Source of the DNA: Epiperipatus broadwayi | Taxonomy: Eukaryota; Onychophora; Udeonychophora; Euonychophora; Peripatidae | Reading direction: 5' to 3' | NCBI GenBank assembly: GCA_028023455.1 | Contig: JAQFVV010006734.1 | Span: 62,001-126,000, forward strand | Length of the DNA stretch: 64,000 nucleotides | In this document: in pieces, positions 10,645 through 23,833 of the stretch | How the letters are laid out: every line of letters starts with the position of its first letter | Position numbering within the stretch: position 1 is the first letter of the stretch | Translations under genes and position numbers: made by a program | The notes under the pieces: generated by a model | The model's input: the letters and a program-made list of their open reading frames with translations, nothing else | Database searches by the model: none | Told to the model about the DNA's origin: nothing

Positions 10645-10995
10645 CTCAATAGCTTACAAAATATTAATTGTGTTTTCAATTTCATTCTCATAGTTTTGTA
10701 GTTAAATAGAGTTAAAAGGTGGGTGCTGGAGGGTTGCATTAGATCCTAAGATCTAGGTGCAGTGCTCTCAGATCCAAGGCTCCTCACTGATGAAGGCCAC
10801 AAGTCAGAAACTAGTCTGGGGATATTGGATGAGTAGGCACTAGATAGGGATTTTATGAACAAGCCTTCTGGCATCCATTGATTGCTCTTGTTAGCACAAG
10901 ATGGCACTACTATATGAAGAGTTTTGCTTTGTTTTGAATTGTTTAATAACAATTATGTGCTAGTATGAGATAATGATCATGTGATGTTTAGTGGT
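10645..10995 (+). mobile_element. Dispersed partial copy of the hammerhead repeat
   Basis: About 350 bp matching the plus-orientation unit of the 4228-7326 array, from the segment AAGCTCAATAGCTTA to the segment GATCATGTGATG. It is more diverged than the array units. It holds a single ribozyme at 10772-10830. This shows the unit is a dispersed family, not a single local duplication. Confidence 0.75.
10772..10830 (+). ncRNA. Type I hammerhead ribozyme in dispersed copy
   Basis: Core CUGAUGA, stem II GGC/GUC (one G-U pair), GAAA, stem III AC-UA-GU, predicted cut between 10816 and 10817. Stem I keeps AUCCAA/UUGGAU and UCCUCA/UGGGGA pairing although flanking bases differ. The changed stem II base keeps pairing, and core position 7, which may be any base, is U instead of C. 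Confidence 0.72.
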
Positions 10996-11869
10996 TATTC
11001 TAAATGATGAGATCCATTAATTTTGTAGTGAAAAATTTATATTACATATTACTTAATCCATGTTAGATTTTTAATTTCTAAGAGAGAGTTGTGTTGTATA
11101 ATTCCATTATTTCTCATTAATTCCTTCATCCAATCTCCTGGGAAATGTTATAGAAAATGAGGGGATAAATCCCTCTCTCCAATTTCTGAACTTAGCAATC
11201 TGTGTTTGTAATTTCTGATCACTAAAACATATGATCATTATTACAATTCAGTATGGGAGCTTTGAAAATACATGTTATTCAGTTCAATGAATTCTTCTTA
11301 TTCTATCTTTATCCAAAAATCATGCTCTTTTTCCAAACCAGGTGATAATTTCACTAAATTTTATTAGTTTTCCGGCCTTAAGTCAAGTGTTCTTATAAAG
11401 TGATTAATTTACATAAATAAAAGAATTAGAATGGATTTGAACACAGACTTATTTATATATATTATTTTAGTACATACATTACACTTGTAGTTTAATTATT
11501 TAAATAAAAATAACACAAAGAATTTTTTTTTTTATAAATTGTGATAAAAAATATTTAATTTAAAACAACAAACATTTTTTATTTATTTTAGATACCAAAT
11601 AATAATATTAATTTTATAAAAAAATTTAATATTGATGTGTATACTTCTTAATATCATCATCAACCATTATCAATCCACTGCAGGATGGAGATCTCACCAA
11701 GTTCAATCCATCTTCTCTGATCTCTAGCTTCTTTTCTCCACATCACTCCTGCAATACTTTCTTATTTCATCCATCAATCTCATGTGGTCGCTTTCTAGGT
11801 TTTTTACAATCTTTTGAAATCGTTAGATTTCAATTGTCCATCTATTACCATGTCTTCTAGCAATGTCCA

Positions 11870-13569
11870 GCCCAATTCCACTTCAGTTTTTTAATTCCTT
11901 CAATGATGTCAGTAACATCTGTTTATTCTCTTACCCATATATTGCATTATCGATCTCTTCTTGTTATTCCTAATATACATCTCTCCATACTTATTTGAGG
12001 GATCTGAAGTCTCTGTATTGCTCCCTATTAAGAGTTCAAGTCTTTGATCCATAAGTAAGAACCGTTAAGCCTTTTCAAACACATTTTAGGCATACTTCCT
12101 TTTAATATTAAGATATTTCTACCAAAAGCACTCCAACCAAATTTAATTCTATGATTATTTTCATCAATTACATTTCCATCTGTAGTAAAAATCTGATCAA
12201 GGTATTTGTACTTGTTAACTTCTTCTAACTCATCATAATGAATCTTTATTTTCATTTTTTGAGAAAATCCATTGAACATTATTTTAGACTTTTTAACATT
12301 TATCTTTAGTTCTACTTTCTTACTTTCATCTGATAAACTTATACCATTTCCTTAAGCTCTGAAGTATTATTTGCAAAAACAACTATATCAGCTGCAAAAT
12401 CTAAATGACTTAAATAATCTCCATTTACTTTTGCTCCTTTAGCTTCCCATTTAAATCCACATAATACTTCTTGCAGCACTGCTGTAAAAGGTTTTGGAGA
12501 TATGGAGGCACCCTGTCCTACACTCTTCTCAATGTTAAACTTCCTAGTATTTATTATGTAATCTATTTGTTGCTGTTTCACTTTTATGAATATTCTTCAG
12601 AATATGACAATATTTTGGGTCTGTATTTTGATGATCCAATGCTTTAATCACTGAAGAAATGCTTATAGAATCAAATGCCTTTTCATAATCCACAAATCTA
12701 AGGCATAATGGCAACCAATATTCCATTGGTCCTTTCTATAATTTCTCTCAATACTTGGATATTATCTAGTGTACTAAAACCACTTTTAAATCCAGCTTGT
12801 ACAAAACTGATAAAAGTCTGTCATTTCTAATATTTTCTTTATCACCTTTTTTAAATATTAATATGGCATTCTTCCAATCATCTGGTACAACTTTAACATT
12901 TAGACATTTGGTATATAACTTTGCCAAAATGTTTTCTATTTCTTCACCTGCTTCTTTTACTTTATTGATTATAATTCCATTATTACCTGGAGCTTTTCTG
13001 TTCTTCATAAATTTAATTGCATATATCACTTTCTCATTTAAAATGCTGGGCAATTCAGAAGATATAATAGATATAAGAACTGAAGTCATCTCTCTTTTTA
13101 GTAATAGTTCCATTTTTTTTTCTTATTGCAAATATAAATTTCCTACCGATATCAAAATGTTGTTTTACACTCTTGAGTCTTTTATTCTCTTCTACAGCTT
13201 TTCTTGCTAGTTCACAATTATATTTCCTTATATCATTATCAACTCTTTTTCACAACATTTTATAAAATTTGAGATATTCAATACATCATTTTTATATATC
13301 TTCATATTCCTGCTTTTCTTCATAAAGTTTCTAGTCTCGGTAGAAATTTTATTGGTCAAGTGCTGCTTTTTTCTACCAGCTATCTTTGTTGCAATTTTTA
13401 AAAGTGTATCAGTTATTTTCCTATTAATTTCATTCAAATCTGAATCATGTTCAAAATCTACTAATACTTGAAACCGATTTGCAATTTCTAATTTAAATTC
13501 ATTAGAATGTTTCTGAAGATTAGTAATATCAACTATAAATATTGTTTTTTTTAATAAATTTTGTCTCAC
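11870..13569 (-). pseudogene. Broken reverse transcriptase of RTE LINE
   Basis: Pieces in order on the minus strand: linker (13228-13569); fingers region with MKNRKAPGNNGI (12766-13113), where RTE has a GKAPGxDGI-type block; motif A FVDYEKAFDSI (12544-12726); motif B-like GQGASISPKPFT and a catalytic box reading FAADIVVF instead of F(A)DD (12339-12581); and KYKYLDQIFTTDG (12028-12279), equivalent to the YLG block. The first Asp of the FADD pair is lost and at least four frame breaks are present. Confidence 0.7.
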
Positions 13570-13756
13570 TAGTTTTGCATTAACACATATCTTACATCTT
13601 ACTAATCGATGATCACTTCCTGTGTTGAATTTATTAATGACATTACAATCTTGAAATATGTATTCTGTTAATCGAAATATAATCCAATTCTTCTGTAACC
13701 TTCATTTGGATGCTTCCATATTCATTTCCTTTTAACATTTTTCTCAAAAAAAGAAT

Positions 13757-14300
13757 TCATAATATAAAGTTTTTCTTTTTCTGCAAACTCCACAAGCCTA
13801 TGTCCTCTCTCATAACCAAATTATGTTCAGCTTTCATCTTTCTTACTAATTCTAGTTTTAAAATCTCCATAACAATTTTAAAATTTTGTTTGGTCTGATC
13901 CAAAGTCTTTTGTACATCCATATAAAAATTCACTTTTACTTCATCACTCTGAGAATTTGTTGGGATATAAATCTGAATTACTAATCTTGTCACTTTGTCT
14001 GATGCACCATCAATCTCCACAATGTTGTTGTTCTACTTTTTATTTAGAATGAATCCAACTCCACTTGTACTTCCAATATTTGTGCCTTTGTAGTAGAGTA
14101 CATGTCCACTTTTTACATCACTTGTCTCTTCACCTTTTCTTCTAACTTCACAAAGTCCAATAATGTCCCATTCAATATGAGAGTTCTTCTTCCAATTCTT
14201 GCAATCTTTCTTCACTTGAAAGAGTGATCTGCAGTTGTAAGTACCTAAATAATCATCATCAAATGGCAGCTTGAGTCTGGAATCAGGGAATTCTTAGTGT
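13757..14300 (-). pseudogene. Broken apurinic-like endonuclease of RTE LINE
   Basis: The open piece at 14033-14215 encodes a segment with WDIIGLCEVRRKGEETSD and later YKGTNIGSTSGVGFILNKK. It matches the N-terminal strand and the GVGF(I/L) segment of LINE endonucleases. The piece at 13757-14020 carries RLVIQIYIPTNSQSDE, equivalent to the conserved IQxYAPT segment. A frameshift and a stop separate the two pieces and the conserved catalytic tail is damaged, so no active enzyme can be made. Confidence 0.65.
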
Positions 14301-14391
14301 CTTCCACCTTCGGCTGCTGCCTTGGCTAGTGACTTTACAGCCACCTGGAAATAAGGGCCATGATTTATTTTTGTCTGCCATGATTGTATAC

Positions 14392-14998
14392 ATCTATTAG
14401 AAAAAAAATTTTCATTCACACACATTTATTCTATCTTATCAGGCAAAACTGAGAAAAAAGACCATGGTGTATCTTGATCTTAAACTCAGAGGTAAAAATC
14501 AATAAACTCACCTCACTGGCTAATGCATGTTGGTGAGTATCCCATCCATTGTTGTATATTATATGAATAATCATATAATAATAACAGCTGCAACAACAAG
14601 AACATATGGAATGGACATTAAGAATTTGCCCTATTCAGTTCCTTTAACGCCTCCAAAGGAATCAAAGAGTCTCCTTTCAATTAACAGCAAACTCTCACAT
14701 CAAGTATTGACCACATTATTTATCCATAGCCAATATGAATTACCATTCTTTATTACCTATACTTTAAATTAATTTTTAAACAATAACAAGAATAATATAG
14801 TTTTTGTTTTAATTTTTTTATTTTAAACACTTTCCAACTTTCACATAAACTTTATAGTTTCATTATATATATTTATAAATTATTAAAATAAAAATAAAAA
14901 CATTTGGAAAAAAACACTTGCATCTACTTTCTAATTAATATTCTTTTTTTTTAGAAAGTTATAAAAATTACATAAGATATAAAAATACTGCAACTTAC
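14392..14998. other. Intronic sequence with no recognised feature
   Basis: AT-rich intron sequence between the RTE LINE and the 52-bp FHA exon. The short plus ORF at 14527-14772 has no recognisable motif. Confidence 0.45.
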
Positions 14999-15050
14999 CA
15001 ATATCTTGCATAACAGGAGAAATCTCTTGACCAATTGTAGTTCTTCCTTC
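14999..15050 (-). CDS. KIF16B: KIF16B-like kinesin-3, internal exon: FHA domain
   Basis: A 52-bp exon between a CTAG acceptor and a G|GTAAGT donor encodes EGRTTIGQEISPVMQDI plus the first base of a Val codon. It continues LYHLK from the previous exon to give the FHA strand LYHLKEGRTTIG, where kinesin-3 proteins have EG(R/K)T.(I/V)G. The Arg of EGRT is in the place of the FHA phosphopeptide-contact loop. It joins the next exon as DI(V)LSGLDIEEEHC. Confidence 0.9.
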
Positions 15051-15770
15051 CTAGACATACATATATATATATAAGTCAATAAACATCACATACACATTTA
15101 CACATACAGATATATATATATAAATACATACACATGTATCTATATATATCAGAATGAAGATTTTCAAGTCCAAAAGACGTAAATATAGTTTTTGCATTCA
15201 CTCATTGCACGGGATTGCTTACTATTGCAGCAACGATATTTTTGATATCTATCACCTATCATAACTTGTGTAGTACAGGTGGTTCAATAGCAGCTGGTGA
15301 TGCTAAAGGCACTAATAGTAAAAAATAAATTTCCCCTGAAGAAGGATGCAAATGGATGATTAATTTGACGTTTTGTTTTTTAATAAATACATTTTATAAA
15401 TTTTTCTATATAGGTAAGAAGCTTTGCTGTTTTGTTGTATTTACTCAGTCATGTTTTTTTTTTTAAATCTCATTGATATCTCTGATAGTGATTCTAAAAT
15501 AATATTATCATATAAATTAATACATCATATAGAAATATTTAATAAAGCATATCTATCAAAAACAAAATACACCAAATTAATCCCTTCCTCTTCTTTTAAA
15601 CTGATCCCTTATAAATTTTGTAATGAACAAAATAATCACATGTCAGGTAATTTTCAATTTAAATGTTCATTTTGCTTCTAGCAATACTAACTAACTGCTA
15701 ATGAATCATCCACTGAAATCTGAAATATCACTGCTATGAACAATCACATACCTAGCAAAACTTGAAAACT
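15051..15770. other. Intronic sequence with TA/CA microsatellites
   Basis: Includes TATA/CACA tracts at about 15060-15150. The segment 15330-15680 contains 'CCTGAAGAAGGATGCAAATGG' like text broken by AT-rich sequence and a small ORF (15424-15681) with no recognisable domain. No boundary or target duplication was seen. Confidence 0.35.
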
Positions 15771-15779
15771 ATCTACACA

Positions 15780-18285
15780 TGTATTGTTACAGGACTGTTA
15801 CACAGCACCCAATAACATAGTGTGTGTCACAGATATATATATAAAGTTGAAAGGAAAAATAGAAATTAACACACATAAATTTTTTTTATATATTTTCTAC
15901 CTTCCTGGAATAAAATAATCCTAATAAAAGATTAAATAATTCTGAATTTAAAATAGAATTTTATTATAAATTAAACAATTTAAAAAGGTCTAATAAATAT
16001 TATTTTTAATTCTGATTTTGAAATTAAAAACAAGCATGGTATTTTTAAATTCTTTTAATTAACGTTTGTATACATTTCTCTCTATTTTTATGTAGAAATC
16101 TTTGTATATCACATTTTGATAAAAATTTCAACTTTGTTTTCAAAAGGGATTGAAGAGTTAACAAAAACAATTTTTAATTAAAAACAGTGTGTTTTAGCAC
16201 CCCAATCCTACTATAAAAGGATTGGATAAAAATATTATTTTAGTCTAGATACTATATTTTGAAAAGAGAGTTGCCTAATACAGTTTGGCTAATATTATTG
16301 TAAGAGTTAGCTGTAGTTTGTTGGTAACTATAGCAAAGAGTGGCAGCAGTAGAATTGACTAATAGCTAGCTGCAGAGTTGGATAGAACTTCCATTGAGAT
16401 ATAAGGGAGGACAAGTCCAGCAGTTGCCCTATAGTTTACTATGGAGTTTTGATTCACCTGAAGCCAGGGTCTACTTCTAATGGATTGATTAGCCTTAAAT
16501 GTGGACAAGACATTGGCATCGTATTTATATAAAGATAAATTGGGGAGTTGTTTCAAATAATTTAAATAATTTCTGTAGTAAAATGACATTTAAAATATAT
16601 TTAAAAGAAAGCAAGTAATAATGTTGCTTGGATTAAAAATTAAAAAGTAAAGGGTTAATAGATGACACTATATTTTTTAAATAAGGTGGTATAATTAATT
16701 ATCTTATGATAGTAATATGTATATGTAGAACAATTTTATTTTTCATTTATTAAAAAAAAGAGAAACATTTTAAAAGTGAAACAAACACAAATAATTTTGC
16801 TTGGATTAAAAATCTAAAGAGTAACGATTTAAGTCATTGACTTTATTCTTTTTAGAAAAAAAAGACTAATCAGCAAAGAGTAGAACTCGCTATGAAAATA
16901 GTGAGGGATATTATATATTTTTAATAGTGAATTAATTATGAAAATATAATATTATGATAAATTAAAATATATAATATAAACATCAATGTGTACATACATT
17001 CCTATGTGCACAACATATGTTAAATCAAAAATATCATATGATGTAAACAGCATAAATGGCTAAATGCACACACATATATGTAAAATTTTAATCAAATTTT
17101 GTTTTATATGACAATTGAAATATATCCATCAAATGTACTGCACATCTGTGTACATATATATTGAGTGTCATATAGACACATATAGGTAAATTTTAATCAT
17201 TTATAGCATTTGCATGTAACTTAAAATTTTTATAATTATGTTATGACTATTCGAATATGTCCAGAAATTATATAGCATGTTCGTGTGTGGATATATATAT
17301 GTGTTTTCTATGAACATATTGTAAATTAATGAAATAACTTGAATTTTGTAGTAATTTTGTAAATCACAAATGTGATAGTTTTATTTATGTATATTAATCA
17401 AAATCAGAAGGCTTAATTAATATGTGTATAGTCTTATTCTAGAGACCTTAACTTCATTTTTTTACTGTTATTAATAAACTTATATTCAAGTATTAAAATT
17501 ATCCCAGTGAACTTAATTCTCTTGGTCATAATACAATAATATAGCTTATGTTCCCTGAGTTAGATTCAAGCATAATGGGCTGATAGATAAAAGGGGATGT
17601 ATATTAGTGTTTATGGGCATCTAGTGATGATGATGATCTTCCCATCAATCATCATTATCCTCATCATACTAGTTGGCATGAGGATTATATTCTTTAAAGC
17701 CCATCTACTACATTTTATTTTAGTTTAATCTCTATTAGAATTTAAGTTTTAATTGGCCAGTATACTAATGATACTAAATGGACAGAGCATTGATGATTAT
17801 CAACAGGTTTTAATGTCCCAGAATTATTGCTTTTATTGTTGTATTCAGATAAATGAGCACATAAATTGATGCATCCAAACTAAGGTTTAAATAATTGCCC
17901 AAGCTGGCAAAGGCTTGTCTGATTTACAGTAGACCGATTTCAAATCCAGTCACAAGATTGACTGTTGATTTATTTTGATTGTTGATCATTCATAATGATG
18001 GACGAGTATAACTTATACTTACTTCTACTTATTGATAATGCTGGTTGATGTATGGTTATTTATACTTTTAGTTGCTCTAAGGGGTTAATTGGGCTGATCT
18101 CTGAGATTTCAGGATCTCATGCTTATAATATATACAATTTCTTATATTTATTAGATATTAAATATTACTTATTCTAATACTTCTTACTTAAATATTATAT
18201 ATTTTTGTAAATTTTAAATTTGTGTTGACTGGAATTGATGATGATTTTCCATCAGCCCAGGTCCACCAAATACCCATCCTGTTAT
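15780..18285 (+). repeat. ~2.5-kb interspersed repeat, copy 1
   Basis: Starts near ACATAGTGTGTG at about 15815 and ends near ATCCTGTTATAGTAC at about 18280. It aligns by eye with three other regions (18522-20745, 29270-35590 split, 45930-48715) through shared blocks: GGAAAAGTAGAAAT-like near the start, GTTAGCTG.AGTTTG in the first third, AATCACAAATGTGATAG in the middle and AAGATTGACTGTTGATTTA near the end. No coding capacity is evident. It could be a long solo LTR or a non-autonomous element; no target duplication was confirmed. The orientation given is arbitrary. Confidence 0.6.
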
Positions 18286-18521
18286 AGTACATAATATTTT
18301 GAAAACACCACAAAAATATATACGTATATAATATAAAAAAACTACAGAGAAATTACACATACTAAAAAAAATTAAATAGACTGAGTATACAATGTGTGTG
18401 CATCAGAATGCACATGCATTAAAAGTATACTTGGTTTACTTAATTCCATTTAACATATTTAATCTCTGTTCTAGTATTTTCATATTATTAATAATGACAC
18501 AGAATCTAGATATTATATGTA

Positions 18522-20745
18522 TTGTAACAGAACTGTTATGTAATACACAATGACATAGTGTGTGGGTGCACAAATATATACAAAGTTGAAAAGTAGAAAT
18601 AAACATAGACAAAAAATTTTAGTAGATATTTTCTATCTTCCTGGAATAATAATCAGGAATTAAATAATTTTGAATTTAAAATAACATTTCATTATGAAAT
18701 AAACATTTAAAAAGATCTAATAAATATTTTTATTGAATTCTGATTTTGAAATTAAAAATCAGGCATGATTTATTTTTGAAATCTTTTAATTAATGCTTGT
18801 ATGCAATTCTTCATCTAAGTAAAAACATGTAGATCACATGTTTAGTAAAATTTCAAAGTTGTTTTCAAATGTAGCCTTTTAATTAAAAGTGCTTTTGAAG
18901 GGATTAAAATTGTTTTTAATCAAGAGAGATAAGAAGAAAACGGTTTTAAAATGTGTTTTTATCATCTCAGATGACTCTTCCAAAGTGAGTTGATAAAGAG
19001 ATTAGAACACTCTGGTTTTTAGGTTTTGGCTAATATTTTTGTAAGAGTTAGCTGCAGTTTGTTGGTAACTGTTTCAGAGAATGGTAGCAGTAAAGTTGGC
19101 AGTAAGAATAGCTAGCAGTAAGTTGGTTAGCAAATCAGGACAGTCATGAAGACATAAGAAGGCAATGATCCAGCAGTGGTCTACTAGTTCTATATACAAG
19201 AGTTTTGATTTACCCTGAAGCTACGGTCACTTCAAATCAATCACTAGCCTGCACAAACATGGACAAAGATAGTTGCAGGCCTGAAATATATCAAATCCTA
19301 GACAGAAAGGAACTGATCAATGCCAACCATACCTAAATTATACTTTTCCTTGATGATGATAATACATAGACTATACCTATCTTGATGATGACAATCACCA
19401 AAACCAACCTCACCGAGAGAAATATTCTAGCTTACCCAGGGAACCACAGATAAATACATTACAAGTATATACAGTGAGTTGTTTTTTTAATATTCCTTAA
19501 AAAGACATTTTAACCTATAATATAAATAAACAAGTAAATAATCTACTTGAATCAAACATTAAAAAAAAGGAGCAATCTACTGATGATTTTATATATTTTT
19601 TTAAAGAAATTGTTTTATTAATTCATTAGGAAAAAAATGACATTTAAAAAAAACATAACTTAAAATGCAAGTAATACTTTTGCTTGAATTAAAATCTAAA
19701 AGCATTGTAATTGATTAACCTAATCTGCTAAAAACTGATTTTAATTTTTTTAAAAAGGAAAAAAAAATGGAAATTCAATTTTTTTTAGAATATACCTGAA
19801 GGTGGATTTAACTTTTTATCAACGTAAAGCAGTTGATGTCATTCTTTTTTTTAAAAAAAGGAGGAAAAAAAAACTGTTATGAAAGAAATAACAGGATTCA
19901 TATTTTTATATATATATACTTTCAATATTACATTAATTATGAAGAATATTGTAACAAATTAAAATATATGATATATAGATGTTAGAATGTGCCTGCAATT
20001 CAGTACACACACACACAGGTATGTTAAATATGTTATGTATTATAAAAATTATATGTTAAATATGTTATGTATTATAAAAATTAATGTCATTTATTATTTT
20101 GACAATTTAAAAGTGACAACTAAAAATAGTTTGTAACAAGTTAAATATCTTCAGAAATTACATGCACATTCATGTACGTGTCTATATATATATATCAATG
20201 CTTGTCAAGTATAATACATAAGTAAATTTTAATCATTTTTTTATTATTATTGTAGGTCAATTCAAATATATGCAGCCACATGTCTATGTGCTGATCATGT
20301 TTTAAATAAACTTATATGAACATATATATATATCATTTAAATTTTGTAGTAATTTTGTAAATCACAAATGTGATAGTTTTATTTATGTATATTAATGAAA
20401 ATCAGAAAGCTTATATGTGTATAGCCATATTCTAGAGACCTTAATAACATGTTTTTGTTGTTGTTGTTCAAAACTTGTATTCAATTGTTAAAATTATTCC
20501 AGTGACTTGATTCTCAAGTTTTTAGAATATTATATCATATCATCTCTTAGTCACATAACAGTAATAGAACATGTTCTCTGAACTAGATTCATGCATAATG
20601 GTCTGATAGATGAAAGGGGATGTATATTAATGTTTTTGGGCATTCCAGTATCACATTGTACTGATTTTGGTTCAAGGATTATATTCCTCAAAGTCCATGC
20701 ACCACATTTTATTTGGGTTTAGTCTATTAAAAATGAAGTTTATAG
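18522..20745 (+). repeat. ~2.5-kb interspersed repeat, copy 2 (truncated)
   Basis: Begins near TGTAACAGAACTGTTATG and follows copy 1 in the same direction after a spacer of about 235 bp. It shares the block GTTAGCTGCAGTTTGTTGG (near 19047) and, at about 20342-20400, a long match to copy 1 around AATCACAAATGTGATAG. It stops matching near 20745, so the last ~500 bp of the unit are missing. A 35-bp direct duplication lies inside at about 20024-20090. Confidence 0.6.
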
Positions 20746-20901
20746 TTGTAAGTTTAAATGCAATAAAAGACTTGTCACAGATATTTGAATAACCATTAAT
20801 TACCAGTAAAATGTATGTTTTAAATTAATACTAAAATTTATGTTTACTAAAACTATTGTGTAAAACTAGAGACATAATAAAGTGAAAATAAATTAAAACA
20901 T

Positions 20902-21139
20902 TAACTGAATAAGGAGAATGAACTAAAAAGTAAAATCTGATTACGTAGGAATTCAATAGGCAATAACTAATTAACAATTGAATTCTAAAAGAATCTAATG
21001 TTTTAAAAATTTTTAATAGTTAACTGAATAAGGAGAATGAACTAAAAAGTAAAATCTGATTATGTAGGAATTCAATTGGCACTAACAAATTAACAATTGA
21101 ATTCTAAAAGAATCTAAAGTTTTAAAATTTTTTAATAGA
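20902..21139. repeat. Tandem duplication of 119 bp
   Basis: TAACTGAATAAGGAGAATGA starts at 20902 and again at 21021. The two units match with few differences up to the run AATTTTTTAATAG. No coding content; it lies just after the truncated 2.5-kb repeat copy. Confidence 0.75.
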
Positions 21140-22225
21140 TAATAAAAAAAACATTCCACCAAGATAAAGATAAAACAGATAGATTACTCCAGAAAACAAA
21201 AGAGAAAGAAAATTATTTAAGCAAGGAAAAAAAGCCATATTTTTTTTCTTCTCCCTCATGTGTTCATGCAACTGGGTTGCACACCGATGTGAAGCAGCAG
21301 AAAAAACCAGCAGGGATTTGTTTCCAGACTTAGGATCTCAGTTCCTGAAGTTACTCAAGCTGACTAGAAATCAAACAGATTATCCCGATCTTATTATAAT
21401 TTATATGTGCCTCAAGGGCATAGTGCGGAGAATAGAACTGAATTTATATGTATTCATATTGTGATCTAAATATAGCGTATAACTTATATGAGTATATATC
21501 TATTATCAGAATATTATTGTTATGCTATTAAAGTTGGTTTAGAAATTGACCCGCAGTGAGGTTATTTACTTTATTGAGAAAGGTGATAATTTAGAAATCA
21601 TATTGCTAGTCTTAATCAAGAGAAAGTTGAGATCAAAATATAGCAGATATCATGTGCTTTTAAGATTTATCAGAACTTGTTGCTATATTTTGATTTTATA
21701 GAATTTCCCAAATAGTAGATCTAAGGTCCCAAAATAATTCTGGAATCATTCAAGCAGTTTCTGATGCTTTCCAATGGACTTTTCTTGCTGATATATGATT
21801 CTAACTATTGTTGACTTCTCTCACATGGTCTGAAATGACTTGATCTACAGGTAAGAAGAAATCTTCTAAATAAAGTTATGGCATTAAAATGTATTTTAAC
21901 TTTTATAACTTTTCATAAGATGAATATATTAGCTAGTGATATCTATATGCTGACTTCACTTTGAATATGTTAGATATTGCCATTTTGATTTCAGTATAAT
22001 GATTAACATGTGACTAATAAAATACATACTTTTTATAAAGTGTATCCTCAGAAGATCAATTAAGTGAAATTAAATTATAAGGTTGCTTAACAAATAAAAG
22101 AATGTGAACAATCAATAACAACCATAAGAGTAGTCATTAATCATACATTGCAGCCAAAAAATAAATACCTATACTTAAATATACCTTACATCACATGTAA
22201 CTCTCTTCTTATGTTATTTTAACTC
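21140..22225. other. Intronic sequence without recognised gene
   Basis: Holds a less AT-rich patch (21250-21440) with a 68-codon ORF that shows no known motif, then ordinary AT-rich sequence up to the LTR element. No splice-flanked kinesin exon is present. Confidence 0.4.
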
Positions 22226-22805
22226 TGTTATAGTCCTCCCTTCTCTCAGAAGTAGACTATTCCAGATACCTCCTTATCTGATCAGATTAAGCATTGTTTG
22301 CCACAGGCCAATAAACAATGATGCTTGCTAAATCTGAAGGTTTTCAATAAGGTCAGGGATCTGGGTATAAATAGTCAGCCTTTTGTGAGGATTGGGGAAG
22401 AACATGTCTAACCTGAAAAGACTCTTAGCATTCTCCCAGGAAGCTCTGCTAATCTAAACAGCAGCAAGTATTCCCATTGATAGCACTACGCTATTTAGAT
22501 CTACGCAGCTAGGCAAGTCCCACAGAGACCGGACACTGCTAAGATCACTCTCAGCTCAAGGCAAGCTGTCTTGTTCAGCTGTAAGAGTCATAGACCCTAC
22601 CCGTGAGGTCAGCCATCAGGTGTGGCTGGAAGCGGCAGGCAGAACACAGAGTTTACGTTAAACTCCAATATTCAACTTGTAAATATTCATTTGTATATAT
22701 TGTATTGAATATATTTGTACATAATAAATATATTAATTGTAATACTTGTTTCAGTATTATTTTACATTATTTACTGTTGGTTGGGTCTGTAATCCAGACT
22801 AAACA
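22226..22805 (+). repeat. 5' LTR
   Basis: About 580 bp. It begins TGTTATAGTC and ends near GACTAAACA, an imperfect inverted match to the start. A TATA box (TATAAATA, 22366-22373) lies in the middle and an AATAAA signal at 22723-22728, the arrangement expected for an LTR promoter and polyadenylation site. Confidence 0.85.
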
Positions 22806-23230
22806 CAACAGATTTGGCACAGTTTGACAAAAGATTTTTTTCCCCCACGGCTGGAAAATGAAAAAACTTGGAAAACGTTAATACACAAGTGCACAATTAT
22901 ATAGACACTCGTAAGTTACGAAGCTGTGATTACTAAATCACACTTAAATACTGTCCAATCACTTATTTCTGGCAAAAAAAAGTAAAATACACGAATAGTA
23001 TTTACTAAACGGCCATTGTCAAAATCACTTATTTCTGGGAGGAAAAATAAAGTGATCACAAACATAATTGGTGGTTCATAAACCAATCAAAATTGGCCTT
23101 GCTAAAAAGACAGAAGCTCACCTTAGCGGAGTAAAAAATCTGTCGAACATAACCGTATCGAGTGGTTACTTGCAAATAAACGAAAAAAAAAATTTTTTTC
23201 TCACATGATAACAAAAAAATAAAATAAAAA

Positions 23231-23758
23231 ATGCCTAATATAATTGGCTTGATGGAAGCTTTTGATCCAGGGTTCCCTGAGAACTGGTCAAGCTACAAAG
23301 AGTGCCTAATTTTTTATATGCAGGCCAATCAGATCAAAAAGTCTGAAATAAAATTAGTGACGCTGATAACTATAATCGGATCACAGACATATAATATTTT
23401 AAAATCTCAAATCGGGTCAGAAACACTGGCCGACTTGAATTTGGGAAAAAGCGTTGGCGATTCTCACAGAATATTTTCCCCCAAACCGCTAACAATAATG
23501 CAGAGATATTATTTCAATCTCTGTATGCAGGCAGAGGGAGAAAAATCTAGAGAATTCGCCACGCGAATCCGGACATTAGCACTTATGTGCCAATTTAAAG
23601 AGTTCTTAAATGAAGCGCTATGCGATCATTTCATTTGTGGTATGAACGATCATAATTTAAGACTCAAACTATTAATGACACCGGATATAGACTTTGAAAA
23701 GGCTGTAGCTCAAGCCACGCTGGCAGAATCTACAGCATGTCAAGCAAAGCCATTATAA
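23231..23758 (+). pseudogene. gag capsid-like protein of LTR element
   Basis: A 175-codon open reading frame starting at an ATG 0.4 kb after the 5' LTR. It begins MPNIIGLMEAFDPGFPENWS and has SYKECLIFYMQANQI. This matches the start of Ty3/gypsy gag proteins, which open with a short 'FdpgxdnWxxyxeRLexFf' helix. Later REFATRIRTLALMCQF and LCDHFICGMNDHNLRLKLL match the gag segment with a conserved 'dxfvxGlxdxxixxxLL'. A TAA stop ends it, but the same frame continues with the zinc knuckles at 23834, so the stop is probably a decay mutation within one longer gag-pol frame. Confidence 0.82.
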
Positions 23759-23833
23759 AAAATAAATTATACTGTTCAAAAAGTTGAACAGAAGACTGAG
23801 TCTGATAAGCACTCAGTTAGCTCAACAACAACG

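Larger units (their letters stand above)
11645..14384 (-). mobile_element. RTE-clade-like LINE, near full length but decayed
   Basis: On the minus strand the translated pieces follow RTE order: endonuclease start (GTYNCRSL, then GLCEVRRKGEE), a linker, reverse transcriptase blocks and a C-terminal block (near 11870: GLDIARRHGNRW), ending at a terminal ATC-rich tract near 11650. Many stops and frameshifts are present. A possible target duplication TGTATAC lies at 11638-11644 and 14385-14391. It sits in the 11.7-kb kinesin intron in the same orientation as the gene. The RTE assignment rests on the endonuclease and RT wording; the subfamily was not determined. Confidence 0.7.

Noticed and set aside
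12797-13210. 137-codon plus-strand ORF
   Set aside because: It is the antisense shadow of the RTE LINE reverse transcriptase on the minus strand and has a low-complexity hydrophobic composition.
15780-20745. Copies 1 and 2 of the 2.5-kb repeat as the two LTRs of a single element
   Set aside because: The spacer is only about 235 bp, has no leader or coding remnant, and copy 2 is truncated; no shared target duplication was found.
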